64,000 nt of DNA from G963662905 sp965230045. GTDB taxonomy: Bacteria > Bacteroidota > Bacteroidia > Bacteroidales > WRLA01. Below are positions 62,338 through 64,000 of this stretch, piece by piece. Position 1 is the first letter of the stretch. The number at the start of each line of letters is the position of its first letter. The translations under genes and the position numbers were made by a program. Location of the stretch: positions 1,364,001 through 1,428,000 of the forward strand of contig OZ245940.1 in assembly GCA_965230045.1 (NCBI GenBank). Reading direction: 5' to 3'. The notes under the pieces are model-generated. The model worked only from the letters and a program-made list of their open reading frames with translations, was not told the origin of the DNA and searched no databases.

Positions 62338-63423
62338 ATGGCATCACAACGTATGTTAACTAGTGGAAACTCGCGTTTGGTATTTCAAGCGGGGCAAGAT
62401 TTGCTTAGAGAAGCAGTTTTGGAATCAGGGGCTTCCGCTGTTTTTGTTTTGGTTGATGAAAATACTGAAAAACATTGCCTTCCGTATTTTATGGAGCAAT
62501 TGGGAAAGCCTAAAGGTATAACAGTCGTTAAAATGAACGCCGGTGAAATCAACAAAACGGAAAAAAACTGGCTCAGCGTTTTGGCACAATTGCACGATGC
62601 AATGGCCGACCGCCATGCCTTGCTGGTAAATTTGGGTGGAGGTGTCGTTACCGATCTGGGTGGATTTGCAGCTGCAGTTTATAAGCGCGGCATAAGGTAT
62701 ATCAATGTCCCAACATCTCTTTTGGCTATGGTTGATGCTTCTACGGGGGCAAAAACAGGCATCGACTTCCGTTATACCAAAAATGAACTGGGCGTTTTTT
62801 ATGAGCCGGAATATGTTTTTATTGATAGCTCCTACCTGAAAACATTGCCCGAAAGGCATTTTATTGCAGCCCTTGCCGAAATGCTCAAGCATTCCCTGCT
62901 AAACTCTGAAGATGCACTAAAGGCTTTTCTTACTGCCAACTTTAAAGATGAAAAGTTGTTGGAAGCGTTGATATTTAAGTCGGTGCAATTTAAAAGCCTT
63001 ATTGTTCAGCAGGATTTCCGTGAATCCGGTTTGCGTAAGCAACTTAATTTTGGCCATACTTTTGGTCATGCTTTTGAATCATATTACCTCAATACGGAAA
63101 AACCCCTGTTTCACGGCGAAGCTGTTGCTGTTGGGTTGATTTGCGCCCTTTATCTTTCCCAATCCTGTGTGCATTTTCAAAAAGATTTATTGAGCAGAAT
63201 AACCGACTGGATCAAAGATCGCTTTTCTTTGCCCATACCGGATGAAAGTGAATTTGAAGCAATTTTTTCATTGATGAAGCGCGACAAAAAAAATTCCGGG
63301 GGCTCTGTTCTGGCGGTTTTACTTTCATCTCCGGGGCATCCCTGGCGCGATAAGAAGATAAATAAAAAACAGGCATATGAGGCATTGGATTTTTATTCCA
63401 AAGTAGTGAAAGGATGGCTTTAG
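62338..63423 (+). CDS. aroB: 3-dehydroquinate synthase
   Basis: 361 residues. NAD-binding GGGVVTDLGGFAAAVYKRGI, INVPTSLLAMVDASTGAKTG, and metal ligands in AEMLKHSLL (Glu-Lys-His), LNFGHTFGHAFE and FHGEAVAVG. Second step of the shikimate pathway: DAHP to 3-dehydroquinate. It overlaps aroA by 10 bp, so both are translated together. Confidence 0.98.
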   Translation: MASQRMLTSGNSRLVFQAGQDLLREAVLESGASAVFVLVDENTEKHCLPYFMEQLGKPKGITVVKMNAGEINKTEKNWLSVLAQLHDAMADRHALLVNLGGGVVTDLGGFAAAVYKRGIRYINVPTSLLAMVDASTGAKTGIDFRYTKNELGVFYEPEYVFIDSSYLKTLPERHFIAALAEMLKHSLLNSEDALKAFLTANFKDEKLLEALIFKSVQFKSLIVQQDFRESGLRKQLNFGHTFGHAFESYYLNTEKPLFHGEAVAVGLICALYLSQSCVHFQKDLLSRITDWIKDRFSLPIPDESEFEAIFSLMKRDKKNSGGSVLAVLLSSPGHPWRDKKINKKQAYEALDFYSKVVKGWL

Positions 63424-64000
63424 TAAGATATTTCCCAACTTCCGCAGAGCTGGTAACTCTTAGGCTGCCGGCTTCTAAGAGTATTGCCAACCGATTACTT
63501 ATTATACAGTCTCTTTGCCCGGATATAAAAATTTTAGGTATATCCGATGCCAACGATACGCTGATTATGCAAAATGCTTTGAAAAAGCTGTCGTTGCCGG
63601 ATGATATGATTGATATTGATGTTCAGGATGCCGGTACAGCAGCGCGCTTTTTGCTGGCACGTTTGGCTATTGAAAAAAAGAGCTTTCGACTACATGGAAC
63701 CGGCCGTATGCACCAAAGGCCGCTTAAATCTCTGGCGGATGGGCTTGAGCAAATTGGGACATCAATTCAGTATGAAAAAAATACCGGTTTTCTTCCGCTA
63801 ATTATCGAAGGAAAACTAAATCTCAATTCACGGATAAGTTTGGATGCCAGCCTGAGCAGTCAGTTTTTATCGGCTGTGATGATGGTCGCCCCAAAAATAT
63901 CTTCACCTTTTATTATTGATCTTCAGGGGAAAGTTTCCAGTTGGCCTTATGTGGAAATGACTGCCCAATTGATGCGGAAATCCGGGCTTAAAGTGAATCT
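63414..64000 (+). CDS. aroA: 3-phosphoshikimate 1-carboxyvinyltransferase (EPSP synthase), partial
   Basis: The first 195 codons, cut by the window end. It starts at ATG 63414 inside aroB. Motifs: RLPASKSIANRLLIIQSL (phosphoshikimate and PEP binding Lys-Ser), DVQDAGTAARFLLA, GTGRMHQRPLKSL and SLSSQFLSAVMM. It adds enolpyruvate to shikimate-3-phosphate. Confidence 0.95.
   Translation, partial: MALVRYFPTSAELVTLRLPASKSIANRLLIIQSLCPDIKILGISDANDTLIMQNALKKLSLPDDMIDIDVQDAGTAARFLLARLAIEKKSFRLHGTGRMHQRPLKSLADGLEQIGTSIQYEKNTGFLPLIIEGKLNLNSRISLDASLSSQFLSAVMMVAPKISSPFIIDLQGKVSSWPYVEMTAQLMRKSGLKVN

Noticed and set aside
1..64000. tRNA or rRNA genes
   Set aside because: I saw no cloverleaf-like sequence with a T-loop GTTCRA pattern or rRNA-like block in the intergenic regions. 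A covariance model scan was not possible here.

Overview
The window comes from a Bacteroidota chromosome, most likely class Bacteroidia. Supporting signs are a type A T9SS sorting domain (6670-7443), repeated TAnnTTTG -7 promoter boxes, few Shine-Dalgarno sequences, an OprP-type porin with an N-terminal carboxypeptidase-like regulatory domain, FtsZ ending in NNSFLYDNVD, and a MurE with the DNPR signature of meso-diaminopimelate ligases.

Layout. 1-1570: a truncated PhnD-like binding protein, then about 1 kb of palindromic interspersed repeats. 2592-5221: an AlgI/AlgJ-type polysaccharide O-acetylation pair. 5237-7443: a DEAD-box helicase and a T9SS-secreted lamin-tail protein. 7731-11413: phosphate uptake (PhoU-like DUF47 protein plus a PiT transporter fused to a LuxR-type DNA-binding domain) and a double-domain adenylate kinase. 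11564-12788: an AAA ATPase bracketed by 36-bp direct repeats. 13002-20036: a same-strand cluster with an OprP-like porin, a double lamin-tail lipoprotein, a beta-propeller lipoprotein, two divergent CYTH-like proteins, a canonical CYTH protein and a DASS/SLC13 transporter. I infer a phosphorylated-substrate or triphosphate theme. 20215-21843: two outer-membrane barrel proteins.

22.2-37.5 kb is an AT-rich accessory island. It starts with four palindromes spaced exactly 22 bp apart and an internally deleted tyrosine recombinase. Single, mostly unknown genes follow, all on the + strand, several separated by long imperfect inverted repeats that resemble integron attC sites. One operon there (a PD-(D/E)XK-like protein followed by an MBL-fold/beta-CASP-like hydrolase) has been broken by two independent insertions, IS66 (25269-27537, 8-bp target duplication) and IS21 (28357-31080, 5-bp target duplication). 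Both host proteins reassemble exactly in frame once the elements and one target copy are removed. Further right, a frameshifted RhuM-Fic/Doc gene lies between two roughly 660-bp direct repeats that carry recombinase fragments.

37.5-54.4 kb is a complete minus-strand division and cell wall (dcw) cluster: mraZ-rsmH-ftsL-ftsI-murE-mraY-murD-ftsW-murG-murC-ftsQ-ftsA-ftsZ, followed by yqeY, an HD-domain gene and a divIC/ftsB-like gene. An apparent MraZ operator (10-bp-period GTGGGAA-type boxes) sits at its promoter. 54.6-64 kb is core metabolism: a PlsC-like and an OlsB-like acyltransferase (probable N-acyl amino acid lipid synthesis), engB, a biotin carrier with a carboxyltransferase, a YjbR-like gene, mutS2, and divergent aroB-aroA. 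The window ends inside aroA.
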